Under the pieces are notes generated by a model, which saw only the letters and a list, made by a program, of their open reading frames with translations, searched no databases and was not told the origin of the DNA. Positions 47,270-59,785 of a DNA stretch of 64,000 nucleotides are shown one piece after another. Within the stretch, counting starts at the first letter, position 1; the number at the start of each line of letters is the position of its first letter. The stretch is from Gnomoniopsis sp. IMI 355080. Lineage: Eukaryota > Ascomycota > Sordariomycetes > Diaporthales > Gnomoniaceae. The stretch lies in NCBI GenBank assembly GCA_027946555.1, contig JAPEVC010000040.1, positions 62,001-126,000 of the forward strand, read 5' to 3'. A program made the translations under genes and the position numbers.

Positions 47270-48474
47270 ATGATGTTTGCCAATGGGACGAGCCGAAAGC
47301 GCAAGTCGAGTGTCTCTCACGATGATTGTGGTCACGAGCCTGGCCCACCACGTTCCCAACATCTGCGTCTGAGAGTCGTTGACAATGATCGAGATGGGGC
47401 TCGACCCTCATCCTCAGAACCATACCCACCGCCATCATCATCTGCTTCCGTCAAACGAAGCCGCGGCCTAAGAACAACCCCTTCTCGTCATCATGGAGAC
47501 AGATTCACCAGTCCTTCAAGTTTGGGCACTGAGAAAAAGAAAGAGTTCACCTTCTTCTCATTTCCAGGCGAGCTTCGCAACATGATCTACAACCACGCTC
47601 TCCACTACCCAGATTCCCGCCGACTCTATGCACAATACTATCGACGCCCCGCCATCAGCGAGACTTCAACAACATGGGAGCCCCGCCTCCGCGCACCGAC
47701 CATTCTGCTGCTCAACAAACGCATCACAAAGGAGTGTCTTCCTATTCTCAAGTCCACCAAACTGGTGATCGACCGCCTCCCGCCTCCCAGGATTTGTGAC
47801 ATACACAAGACTCTCTTCGAATACTCAGGTGGCTACCCCCGCCCCAGCTATTTTCTGCGCCTCTCAGACTTCATAAGCCCACATGCGCTGCAGAATATTC
47901 CACACATTGATATCAACGTCGGCCTGTGTGAAGGCCCTATTGGCAGTGGGTGGGCTTGGATGCGCGTGGTGGATGAGCTGCTTGCGATACTCACGCAACG
48001 GAATGCCTGTGTCAAGTTCCGCCTCCTCTTCCGCCTGTGTAATATAGACGATTATCCAAGTGTATGGCCTTCGGACCGGGACTATCAGTCCCGCATGATC
48101 AGGGTACGTCCCACGGTCGTTCGGCCCCAAGTCTAGTGGTCGTGGCAACTATTAACATGTATTATTAGACAATCGAAAGATTCGCCAAATACAACCCCAA
48201 CGTATTTGCGCAACGTGAGATCAAGATTGAAGTGTGGCGGGTCGAGGGCCAAAAGGCGACGTACATCGAAGAGCAAAGCTACCCCCGGCCACCCACGACG
48301 TTGGATGATGACGAACCCTTCGAAAATGTCTCTCTCGAGTATGCTTTGCTGAAAAACGGAGAGTTTCCAGCGCCCAGGATGTATCCGGACAGGGAGATGT
48401 TTCCTGGATCTGTTATGGAATTCGTGAGGCCTGCTCCGCCTCCGTTCTACAGTGAGGATGACTGGGATTGGTAG
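47270..48474 (+). CDS. Hypothetical protein, fungal F-box/2EXR-like
   Basis: Two exons, 47270..48103 and 48169..48474, encode 379 residues; translation could also start at the second ATG, 47273. The first 100 residues are basic and Ser/Pro-rich. From about residue 100, FTFFSFPGELRNMIYNHAL resembles the opening LP-x-E-(L/I)-RN-x-IY motif of a large family of uncharacterised fungal proteins (2EXR/F-box-like). It is followed by LLLNKRITKECLPIL, also usual for that group. The C-terminus is acidic and ends DDWDW. No enzymatic motif is present. Function is unknown. Confidence 0.75.
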
Positions 48475-48718
48475 GTTTGGCGGGTCTTTTGAAGCATCCA
48501 ACTCTCTACTAGGAGGCGAGGTAAGGACTAGGTTAGGGTACACAGCAGTGATTGAGATGAAGGGAAATATTGGAACGAATTGCATAGTCAAACGTTGCGT
48601 CAGACTAGGCCAACAATGTGGTTGCAACAAAGAATGGTATCATATCCCTGGCGCCCCTTCCAACGCCGAACAAGCAAGACCTACCACCATCATAAAGTCG
48701 TCCCGGGTCGCAAAAGTC

Positions 48719-51135
48719 TTAACGACCGTCTCTTTCTGTAGATCCAGTTCTGTCCGATTTGCCAGAGTCAAACCAGCTGCCAAAGTCCAATTTCATCAAT
48801 AAGCGATCCACGCCTCCCACCCGGCGCGGCACATACTGTCCCTCCTCTCTGATTCCTGCCGAGCCATCTTCTCCAACATCGTCGTCTCCCCAAGCCAAAC
48901 CCTCGTGATCCGCCTCCAAACGGCGCAGCACTCCGATGACGCCCTCAATGTCCGACTTGATCTTTTCCACCGTATACCGTATCTGTTTCTTGACATCGAG
49001 CTCCTCGCGCTCCAGGTCGACGAAAGCATCGACAACCCCTAGGTCGTCTTCGAGGTCGATGGAGTTCCAGGTCTCCTGGAGGCGGTGAATGAGCGCGACA
49101 AGCTGGTCGACATCTACCAAGAGGTTGTACAAAGGATCTGTAAAGGCCTCTTGTGAGAGCAGGATCCGACGAACAAGCGTGGAGAGATAAAGACGGTGCG
49201 CGGCGGCTAACGTCTGCGGGTCATGTGGATTCCTGTCCGTTTGCCTGGGCTCTTGGGAATGGGAGACATGAGATCCTTCCACAAGCCACATGTCCTCCTC
49301 GTCCACATCCATCGCATTTGCACTCCTCGTCGACATCCGTGAAGCAGCCCGCGAGGAGGGCCTCACCGACTCCGCTACAGGCCGGGGCTCGTCTTTGCCA
49401 GTAGTTAGCCACCGTTGGAAACCCTCCCACAGCTCGCGGATTACTTCGATTTGCAAGTAGCCCTCGACCTCGGCGAGGAAGAAGATGGCCGCACTACACG
49501 TTGTCCATGCGCTCCGCATCGTGAGCATGCGCATTGCTTGCCGTTCGCGTAGCATGACTATGCGGGCACGTCCTCTCTTGCCCGTTTTGGGCGGCGGAGG
49601 GTGGTGTCGCCGGAGAGGTGTTATTTTCCATAGGTCGGTAAGCCGTAGGTGTGCGCGACGGATAGAGTGGAGATAGGAGTTGATGGCTGTATAAGTCTGG
49701 ACGTCTGAGGGACTGAGGAAAAGGTCCAACGGCGAGGGGACTTTGAGTGAGAGGGTGACGGGGACGGAGAACATGAGATTGCGGAACGGCGTGGTTGCTA
49801 TGTGAATAGTCGAGCCCAGTTTCGAGGTTTTTTTTGTGGCTGGCTTGACCAATGTGAGTCTCAGCAAGTCTCGCGCCATCTCGAGGCCCTCGTCTTCTTC
49901 TGTTTGCTGGCCTTGCATGGAGCCCATCGCTGCCCACGTTCGAGCAAGCACGGCAATCACCTCGCCCTCTTTGACAACTACCTGGTTGAGGCCTTCTGGC
50001 TTCTTGTGAGCCAGGTTGTCCGCCCGACGCCAACGGCTGCTAATTCTCTCATCAGCCCGTTGCGTCAAAGCCATAGCAAACTCACCCCGCCCTAGTAAGA
50101 AGAAGTCTCGCAGAAGCTGGAGCATTTCCAGGACCTTTGAGAGCGGCAAGAGCTTCTGCAGTGTGTTCCTGGATAGAAATAACCTGATCCCGGTGATAGT
50201 CCTAGAAAAGGTCGCACTATCAAGAGGGTAGGTCAATTGCGACAATTCCCTGAGTTGCGATGAGAGGTGATCCAAGCCTTGCATGTCACCATCAAAACTG
50301 CTCTTTGCCCTGATATGATTCAGCGAACGTCCAATGAAGAGCATCGAGGCCGACGTTGGCGCCGTCACGAATGATGGAAGCAGGCTCGACACGCAGACAA
50401 ATTCCTATAATCTGGTCAGTTTTGATTCGTCAAGAACGGAAACGCTGTTCTCACCTCGTCGACTTCAGCCTTTTGTATGAAGAAGTCCTCAGCGCCGAAG
50501 CCCGGCAGCCTGCCGTACAAAATCCAGCTCGACACCTGCTTCACCCAGGCCGTCTCTGCAACACGCACCAGATTCCTGGCCGTCTCTTCGATATCCTGGT
50601 ACCCCGTCTGCAGCTCTGCTCTCAACCTATTGATCACTTTTGCTCCCGTACACGCAGCCTTGTGCTCATCTCCAGACCTTTCGTTGCTGAGCATAAATTC
50701 CACCATCTCCCATAGCCACTCCAAACGCCTTGTCCAACCTTCGAACTCTACCACAATCGCTGCCAGTGGTACAATATTATACGCGCCCACCAGCCCGGCA
50801 TCCTTGCGCAAAATGCCCTCCTCGACCTCGAGCACCTTGCGCTGAAAGGCAGCGAGGTGGGTGCCGTCAACGGCGGTCGCGACAGCGCGGCAGATGGCGG
50901 ACGGGTGCGAGGCGGCGATCTGTGCAGCGAAGGAGAGCAGTTTCACGTAGAGATCGCTGAGATGGGCCACGCCGGCGAGGAGCTCGCGCTCCGGCGGCGT
51001 AATCAGATCGCTGGTGGGGTCGGGCGCGCCAGTGCTGCCATGGGAGGCTGTGGCGGCGGCGGTTCGGAGCAGGGGTGACGGGTGTCCGGAGAGGGAGAGG
51101 AGGATTTCGTGGAGCATTCTTCCGAGGAAAGACAA
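48719..51135 (-). CDS. gcp4: Gamma-tubulin complex component GCP4 (Spc97/Spc98 family)
   Basis: Two exons, 51135..50455 and 50404..48719, encode 788 residues; a second in-frame ATG at 51117 (MLHEILLSLSGHPS) matches how GCP4 proteins usually begin and may be the true start. The first half is the gamma-tubulin ring complex N-terminal domain, with an ELLAGVAHLSDLY-like helix and a WILYGRLPGFGAEDFF segment typical of the grip1 region. The C-terminal grip2 region includes MLFIGRSLNHIR and, at the end, LLMKLDFGSWF. GCP proteins bind gamma-tubulin and build the ring that nucleates microtubules at spindle pole bodies. The Ser/Arg-rich insert at about residues 560-600 is probably a loop. Confidence 0.9.
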
Positions 51136-52134
51136 CGCGCTTCGAGTCTGCTAGAAACAAACAGGAGACTCTGTTAGAAAAGTGGTGGTCCTGCAGTATG
51201 TACTTGTATGTATCACAGTGGGAAGAACAAGGCAGAGATATTGCCCAGGTGGTCTCTGACTTTTGCCCATGTACATCCGTCCTTCTCTTGGGATCCTTTC
51301 TAGTGTCTCTGTAGCAGTCGACGAGGCTGTAGTATAATAAAATGGTAGCTCCACAGGGTTCCCACCGACACATTTGCGCAGATCGACCACAGTCCAAGGA
51401 TTACAAAGGGTCTCTGGCAAGGAAAAGCCGGGTTGCGAGCCGATGTGCAGGTGGGGCCCGGGAGCTTGTCGCGTGTGGGATGGAGCCGCGTCGCGTCGAA
51501 AAGCTTTGTTCAGTTGGACTGGGGCCTCGATATCGGCGATTACGCCATGGGAAAAATTAAGAGGATGGGTTTTATCCGCGATGGCCTCATACTCACGACA
51601 TGACAAGGGATTGGGGCGGCTAAATACTACCATAGCACATGATAAACGCCCGCAGAGACGGCAGAACATGCATCCAAACGTCCGAAATAGTAATAAGTCT
51701 CAAAGTCCTTGGAAGTCGATGCAATGCATTGTCAAGGTTGATGCTGGATGTGCGACACCTCGCTACATCTACACCCCCCTCCCTTCCCGAGGTCCTGAAA
51801 ATACGAACATCATAGAGTACCCATGCTTCTTCTTGGTCAAACTATTTTATTTCTAGACTACCTAACTAGGTAGGTAGATAGCAAAGGCAACATTATTATG
51901 GTGTGACTACCTCTATTGCATGTAACAAGTTATACATAGAGATCTCGAGCTCACCAACATGTGCGGAAACTTTTGTCATTGTAGAGACTGAAGCCTATAT
52001 TGCTATATTGTCTACAAACAAGGTAACATCGAATCGCTCAAGGTTGATTGCTTAACCCTCGAATAACCAGGATGGTGTCTTTCGGCCGTAAATCATTACA
52101 TCGCGCTCGTGCTCCTGTAGTTTAACACTCAACC
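51136..52134. other. Intergenic region
   Basis: This holds the promoter of the GCP4 gene and the 3' flank of the senescence-domain gene. A TACCTAACTAGGTAGGTAG stretch lies at about 51859-51878. No gene is supported. Confidence 0.5.
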
Positions 52135-53817
52135 TCAAGACTTGAAATTCGCCGGCTTCTTACCGTCAACACCAGTGATCGAGCTCGTCTCGGACCCGGA
52201 ATCCCTGCCTTCTAAAAATTGTTGCTGCTGTCCAGGAGGCAGAGCACCGATTACTGCGGCTCCATCACCTCCATCACCGCCTCCAACAATCACCTGGCCA
52301 CCACCATCCGCAACACGGCCGACTACCATGCCCTTGGCGACCGATTTCAGAATAGCCCGTCTAGACACGCCCGTAACGTCAATGTACACTAGGCCCACAT
52401 TCTTCACACCGCCTCCTAGACTCCGGGAAACATCGCCCGCCTCAGGTCCCCATCGGTGCTCCACAACCCTGGTCGTCGCATTAGAACTGTTCTCGAGCAA
52501 ATTACGTCCTGCCTTCTCCACGCCATCCGCCAGGGTATTGAAGGCCATCATGCTCTTGTTTAACAAGCCGGGTTTGTAATTCTCGATTGGCTTGCCGTCC
52601 TTATCGAAGCCCTTTGGATGACCGTTGTTGGGCTTGTGCCGGCTGAGCGTGGCACCCACGTTTTGCGCGACTTTACCGATGGAGCCGACAGTCTTGGTGG
52701 ACAGACCTGCTGCACTCGAGGTGAAAGTGTGCACCTTGCGGATGTGTTCCTTGGTCGTGGGCTTGAACGTGACGGGCTTAGCGACAGGTTTCGTTTTCTG
52801 CGTAAAGCTATCGGCACCGCTGTGCATCGCCTTGGAGACCATGTCGGAGGTGGTCACAATAAGGCGAGAGGCGGCCATGGCGTTGGAGACAAGGAACGAT
52901 TTCTTGTAAGAAGGATGGAGGGCCATCTCTATATCTTCGTCTGATGCTGGCGCAATGGCGATGTTGTGCGATCCATCTGATGGAAGGGTGATTTGCACAG
53001 GATCTGGAGGTCTTTGTCAGCTACATGGTCTCATACGGACGCAATGGGTCATAGTTACCTTTCGATCCAGGCTTCAAAGCAGTGTCCTCCACCATCTCAT
53101 AGCCCTCGCCCAATTCTCCAATGACGCTACCATTTTCCTCATCTACAAGAACAATCTGCCCGCCATGCAGAGAACTGTGCGAACCCTTCGCGTAGCCCTC
53201 GCCGGGCTTGTAATCTCCCGGGTTGTACGCTGGCAGTTGCTCTTCTGCTGCCATTGCTGCTTTCGACCTCGAAGTACTATCCGGCGGAAAGTCGCCGGCG
53301 GATTTCTTGTTCCTAGGTACTGGTGGTGGTGCCCTTTCCAAGAAAGCCGTGCATTGCGCCAAAATGGTCTCAAAGGTATCCACGTCGTCTTGGACATTCT
53401 TTCGACTGTTCAGCGCAGGGAATTCAATTCTCGTAAAAGCACCGCTGTCCGGACCGAGGTCCCATCGTGGAATGAGATAACTGTTGGGCGGCTGGTGGTA
53501 GATTTGGGTGGTGGCGGGCAGCGGCAGATCAAGCTCTGGTGGCAGATGTAGGTGTAGGTAGAAATCCTCCTCCGCTGGATTGGACTTCGGATCAACGACT
53601 GAATTGTCAGCAAAGGGCGAGGATGATGACACCATCAGCAGTGAAAGTGTCTGAGGCCCGGCTGGAGTGAGCGGCTGCTCTTTGCCGTGTGCGAGGTGAT
53701 ATGCTGATACGCCGTTGATGGCGTACAGCAGCTTTGGGTCCTGTTGCGGAGTGAGCGACTTGCACAGATAGAAGCTCGCTGATGCAGTTTCGCACTTACG
53801 GTATTCCCAGAGGACAT
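52135..53817 (-). CDS. Senescence/spartin-like domain protein
   Basis: Three exons, 53817..53800 (18 bases), 53740..53059 and 53003..52135, encode 522 residues. The protein opens MSSGNT, then DPKLLYAINGVSAYHL. An N-terminal beta-rich region runs to about 115 (LELDLPLPATTQIYH). A Pro/Ser-rich linker follows. The C-terminal senescence domain at about 265-480 contains SFLVSNAMAASRLIVTTSD, GKVAQNVGATLSRH and the Gly/Val-rich segment ending GMVVGRV. Plant senescence-associated and animal spartin proteins share this domain and act at lipid droplets or endosomal membranes; the same place is inferred here. The tiny first exon is easy to miss. Confidence 0.85.
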
Positions 53818-56800
53818 CGTGATATGGTTTTAGTTGTTGCTAAAAAGATGAAGATTTAGACGAGGAACTCGCCCGCTTCTATGGACAGCTACTTCGTGTC
53901 GCAGCCAAGCAGTCGCAGTCAGTCGCCGGGGGTTGATACAAGATGGCGCTTGTCGCAGGATAGGAGGGGTATCTCAGGGATTGTGGGTAAAAATAGGAGG
54001 TAGCGAAAATGGCACGGCGAGAGGACCAAGAGATGAATATTCAAATAGGAAGAGTAGCGCACCGGCGTGTAGGTTTTGGCGCTTAAACCGTTGACGTTGA
54101 ATGGAGTGTGCGAGTTGGCGGCAAGAGGTGAGGCCTCTCGATGCGGCCCCAAGCTTCAGCGACGTCATTGGACGCCCCTCATAACATGGCCCCGCTGCTC
54201 GTACCTACCTGGTATTTTACTCTGGTACTGCTAAATGCCAAGACACTGGTTGACCCTAGGCTGAGGCTCAGAAGCCATTAGGAATCTCTTCGCCATCCCC
54301 TCTTGTCAGTCCGATCCCAGACTTGGCACAAGTTTATCGATGTGACTCCTGACATCTAAGCCTTCCGTCCCATCAATTACCTTGGGTAGGGCTTATAGGT
54401 AGGAAGGCATGATCCCACATTGCAAGCGCATTAGATCAAGAGGTGATAGCATGGGAATGGACAGCTCGCATTCCTGCTATGGTCACCCAGGTGTCGCCCA
54501 CGCTTCCAGCTTGGCAGTCAGTGGCAATTTGAATCTGTGGTGGCTTCGGGGCACCTGTGACACAAACATTGAATGAGTAGGTATGCCTGCAAAGATCTGG
54601 CGAGATTCCTCGGTAAGACAAGGGTTCCACGGCTTATATACCTAGTGCCTGCCTACTGTGGGTATAGGTAGGTACCGTGCTATTCATCCCCCGAGAAGCC
54701 GTCCGAAGCGCCTCCGTTCACGGGACCCGGGCCGTGGTAAGCCTAGGTCGACAGGACTAAAGACCGACATGCATCAGCAATTCAGTCGGCAATCGACTCC
54801 GTGCACTTGGCCCGATAACTAGATTCCCCTTTCCTGATACGCGAGGACTATACGCGATGCGATCGGAAATGATATGCGATTTTCAAAACAAAATGTCCCA
54901 CAGCATGTCTAATAATAGCAGACGGACTTTTGCCCGCACGAGGTCGTTTCCTCTTCAGATGGCCATAGTCTCCATACTGGCTGCGACCCGGCAAAGGACG
55001 GCCAACGGCACACAGCATACAGCCTCGAGCACTCCAGTGTGTATCCGTCTGGCGCTTCGTATGCATCTCGCTGGAAGAGGGAGGCAACCTTTGCTATCGA
55101 TCTAGCCCAATTACCTCTCACCGGCTGCCGGCGCTGAGTCAACCTGGCACTTGCGTCGGTTTGTCGTGGGTCACACGCTGGTGGTACGCCTTCAAAACCG
55201 CCATGAAAGGTTGCGAGTCAGTCATTTAGAGCTCGGATGCCAATCCGGAAGCATAACTCTCGCCCAGTTGCTTCTGTGAGAGAAGGGCTCGGACCAAACC
55301 AAGCCAACAGCCGGTCTTTGACTCTGCTGCACCCACAGCCGGCCTCTCTTCTGCAGCATTCATTCTGCAGCCTCGCTCATCAACCGACTGACCCGAATTT
55401 CTGCCGCGCCCCTAAACGAAGTGCTGCCTCGGCCATGCACGCCGCCGAAAAGCACATTAACTGGCTGCAAAGAGGCGCACGCCGTGCCTGCGCGATGTCG
55501 GGGCCACAGACCTGTCTGGCCATCAAGAGCACTACCAAGAAGGAGAGAGCTGACAGCGCTGCGCTGCTAACATGTTCTTGTGTCGACGACATCGTTGCTT
55601 GTGCTCTGTAGTCGTGTGGGCCCCAATGCAGCCTCGGGCCCATGCCAAGTTGTTGACAGGCGATTGTATGTGCCTAGGTAGGTAGCTTTCGCTGTGGGTT
55701 TATCGGCGGACACGGATTCATCGATCACAGGATCAGCACTCTTTGTGCTCGTTTCAACGATCCCTTCCCTGCCCTCCCTGCTACAATAGCGTGGGGTCCC
55801 CTTGATTGTGATTAGCCCACAAGCCCACCTGAGCGTGGATCTAGCCGAGCCGGCCGCCTCCCGGGGACGGGACGCGCTATCGAAGACATATTGCGGGTTG
55901 CAAGGGCAGGGAGCCACTCGAACAGCTGCCAGCTGGAGTGGAGGTAGGAGGTGGGCTTTCGGTGAGGAGAGCAAGGCCATGGAGCTCGGCTGATTTCACC
56001 ACCATGCCTGCTCGACGTTTTATTTTTCCTGCTGTCTGCCGCTGCTGTTACCTCGGAACCGTACCCTCCATCTTCAACTTGGCTGTCCTTGCTGTTGGGC
56101 TTGCTTGTCCTCTATCTGTTCGTCCGACAGATCGACCTACCAACCAACTCATCTAATTGTATCATTGCAGCCCTGTCGTGAACCCCCTTGACATCTACCT
56201 TGGGTATATACCAGACCACAGCGCCACAATCGCAGCAAATCTCCTCTCTCCCAAAACACCTTGTCCAATCTTGGAAAAAAGTCTCGCGTCAGCTCATTCC
56301 TCAGACCTTTTCGGCGTAATCACAACTGCTTCGATAAGCCGTCTCATACAAAAACGATACCACTACACTCGGAAGCACAGACAATACCATAATATCCTTT
56401 GCTCAAATTCCGGTACCGAGCTTCATGTTATCAGACACACGCACAAGTTTCTCCACCGCTTCCAGGCTACGCAGATTGCCGATACTCAGGCTAGACTTGG
56501 CGCTGTTCTAGCAGGGCTATACAAGTGTATTCCATTCGTATTGGCTGTCTGCTTTGCCAAAAGGTTTCAGTGTCCAGTTGCGCGCGTTCTAGAAAGGGCA
56601 GAACACGGCTACGTGCATCGCCTTGGTGCTTGCCGTTACACACAGCGCCCAGAGCACATAGGCGCTCGTCCGGAGGGCTTTGCTAGAGAGAGTATTGCTG
56701 CTCCCGTTTCCAGCGCCAACGCCCGTTCTTCGGGGAACTCGAATATCTCCTACTTTTATTCCACGCCGGCATCCCGATACCACGATACGATACCGGTGCG

Positions 56801-56901
56801 CGTCTCCTGCTGTCGTCCCTGCTTCATTCTGTCTCCCGCGAGTCGTGCACTAGGGCATAGCTCCTCGGACTATCGGTGTTGGCCAGAGATTGCTGCTGTG
56901 A
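53818..56901. other. Long intergenic/leader interval upstream of the Zn2Cys6 gene
   Basis: About 3 kb without a supported protein gene. The open frame across 56157-57032 lacks an ATG and any motif. Part of this stretch is probably the 5' leader, with intron(s), of the downstream transcription factor. TACCTAGGTA-type motifs occur near 54650 and 55670. Confidence 0.45.
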
Positions 56902-56997
56902 ACCCCTTCGTCGGAGCTCCAGATCCTCGCCAGCCATCGGGCCTTGTGGTCGGGTCTGCCAAGGATCCAACCCGTCTTCAAAATTACGTCTCTACAG

Positions 56998-59785
56998 TCC
57001 ATCCTCTCCCCACCCGATCCGGCTGCCGATGAAACGGCCAATACTCCATCCGCCCCGTCCGCTCACTCCACCCCGAAGCGAAAGTTTGCAGAAGCTTTCA
57101 GCACAGTGCCTCCGGAGCACAGAACTTCGCTGCCGCCGAACCCAACGCCGGCCGCACCACAACCGACCTACCACAACCACTCCATTCAGGGCTTCGCGCC
57201 CGTCGGTGGGACTGTAGCTGGGCATGGTCATGGTCATGATGACCGGACCAATGCAGGATTTGCTGTCATGAGTGGTACGGAAGACAAAAAGTCCGTCGTC
57301 AAGCGGCAGCCTATGCGGTCAAGTATAGCTTGCCTACGATGTCGGAAATCCAAGATAAAGTGTGAGAATGATGGAGGGTCCTCGCCTTGTGAGACTTGCA
57401 TCAAACAAGGAAAGGATTGCAGATATCCGGAAGCTACACCCTTGCCGCCGAAACGGACAGAACCGCCGACTACCACCAAACAGGAGCGCGAGGCCGGCTC
57501 CGATCGAAAGCGGTTGAAGAAAATAGAAGACGTGTCGCGGACTGAGGGCTCGTATTCAGCGGCTGCTCATGCTGAAGATATCCTCTCTGCACATTACCTG
57601 ACACCAAAACTATGGTCTGAGGTATTTGACATTTACAGACTGCATTTCGCTACCGAGCTGCCCTTCCTTCATATACCGACACTCAAGGAGGATATGGGCG
57701 TCAAATTCAGGGCAAGTCACAAGGACACTTCACCAGACACGAACCTTGTCCTACTTGGTGTCCTCACCTTGACTGCCCGCTTCCACCAGGACCTGGTCAA
57801 ATATGCTACTCATACGGCCAGCGCACAGCCTGGAGCGGCCAAAAGTCGACCTGTCCAATACAAACCTGACTCATCTGCTGCGTCTGAGTTCTTCGCTGAA
57901 GCCCTGAGGAAAGCTCTCGGTCCGCTGGGCACGGCCATGACAACGGCATCGGTCGAACGCGTTCAAGCTTTCCTAATGTTGGGTCTGTATGAGTGGAGCC
58001 AGGTTCAGCCCAAGACTGGTGGTCTGGGAGCGTGGATGTATGTGGGTATCGCAATCAGGATGGCGCAAGCACTGGGGCTTGGTTTTGGTGACAAACCCGA
58101 ACCAAAGTCGCGATCGAAAGCTCAGCGAAGCAGTGTGGGGTCGTCCAGAGTGTCGCTACCGCAGCCGGAGCTGATGATTTCGAAAGAGATCAAGAGGAGG
58201 ACAATGTTTAGCTGTCTGATTCTTGACCGTCTGCTGTCTTGTGGCAAAGAACGCGTATCGACTATTCGATCCGATGATCTTCAAATCCAGTTGCCCTGCA
58301 ACGAATGGGCCTTTGATCTGTCAAAGGAGGTGAAAACAGGATTCCTAAAAGGCTCATCAGATGAAGGCCCGAGAGACGTCGAGGATGACAGTGTGCTCAG
58401 CAGATTCGTGAGACTGGTGGAACTGTGGGGTGACATATCGACCTTCAGCTTTGCTGGAGGCCGGTTGGTCGAGGAACACCCTCCCTGGGACCCTCGCAAC
58501 AGATTTTACCAGCTCAGGGCAAAGCTGGAAGCTTTCTATTCGGATTTACCATCAACTTTCACACTGTCCACTTCGAACTACCATAGACACGAAAACCACC
58601 AAGCCTCCAGCGTCTACGTTGCCCTGCACATGTTGGCCAGTGTATGCCAGATCATGCTTAATCGGTCAGGAACATTGTCTGTCACTATTCTTTATCAAGA
58701 CAGTACTAACAATTCTACAGGGAATACATTCCGTTTTTGCCGATCCGCTGTGACAAGCCAGTCGGCCCGCTCGACGAGCCAACCTTTCCCGCGGGTCAGT
58801 ACGACGTACCCGAAGGGTTCTGGGAGGACAACGCCGAGAGGGTCTTCAAGGCCGCGAGAGATATTGTTGACTTGATCGAAATTTGCCGTGATAAGCTTCC
58901 CATGTCCGCTCTGGTTCTGTTCTCCATTTGGATTGCAGCTTTTGTTGGACAGTACGCGTGGCATTTCCCACACATGGATCAGCAGAGGCAGATGCTTGCG
59001 GAGGATGACGACGACGAGCGTGAGTCTGAGGTTGAGATGGACATCACGAAGACTGGACCTACAGGTACTTGTTACCAAACTCTGATACGTATCTCCGGAT
59101 GGTTGAAGATGGCATCCACCTACGCAGGATATTTGTAAGTGTAAACACTGGGCATGGCTACAATGCACTTGTGTAACTGACTCGATGATCGAACAGCAAG
59201 GAAATAGACAGTTATATCACCAAGATCAAGCAGGATTACCAGAAACACCTGCGATTCAGCAACGACAAAGCCAAGGCCCCCAACGACGATGGCAAAGCCC
59301 CAATACATGGTGGTGGTCTCGAAGAATGGAAGCGCCAGAATGCCAAGATCATCAACAACGGCATGATCATGGCCGAAGACGATCCGCGCCAGCTGCACGA
59401 GGGTGGCTCGGAGAGGTCCCGCGCCAGCACCGTCGAGCCCGGTTCCGTACCCGATGGCGGCACGCTCAAAACTCATCGTTCCAATCCTTCCATGTTCACG
59501 GCTATCAACCGTCACATTGACGGGCAGGGTCCCGAGTCTGCCCACCCCTCGCCAATGCAGGCATACCAGGCGCTACCTGGGGACGGCGACCTGCAGCCCA
59601 CCCATCCGGGACAAGGGGATGTGGACGTCATGGAGCACCTGAGTGAATGGGAATCAACACGCATCGCGGACTGTCTAGGAGGGGTGGGCGGAGACATACA
59701 AGGGTTTTCGTACGGCGATGTGCCGGACTCGAATCTCTTGTTTGGGCAGGTGCTTCCATTGCTGGGGTTCGGTGGGTATAGCTAA
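56998..59785 (+). CDS. Zn2Cys6 fungal-type transcription factor (5' end unresolved)
   Basis: Exons seen: 56998(?)..58664, 58721..59134 and 59197..59785. If translation starts at the first in-frame ATG, 57268 (MSGTEDKK), the protein has 799 residues. However, the frame is open from 56902 and reads STPKRKFAEAFSTVPPEHR upstream, so an earlier exon spliced at TCTCTACAG (56989-56997) is likely. The zinc cluster is complete: C-x2-C-x6-C-x8-C-x2-C-x6-C, starting CLRCRKSKIKC about 20 residues after MSGTEDKK. It is followed by a basic linker and the fungal-specific middle homology region (from LSAHYLTPKLWSEVFDIY). Such proteins bind CGG-containing sites. The target pathway cannot be named. Confidence 0.87.

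Noticed and set aside
51374..51856. 160-codon open frame between the GCP4 and senescence-domain genes
   Set aside because: No motif or plausible splice context; probably promoter sequence of the GCP4 gene.
55567..55980. 137-codon minus-strand open frame
   Set aside because: Low-complexity composition in a GC-rich stretch with no motif or splice continuation.
56157..57032. 291-codon open frame before the Zn2Cys6 gene
   Set aside because: It has no ATG at its start, no motif, and overlaps the transcription factor gene in another frame.
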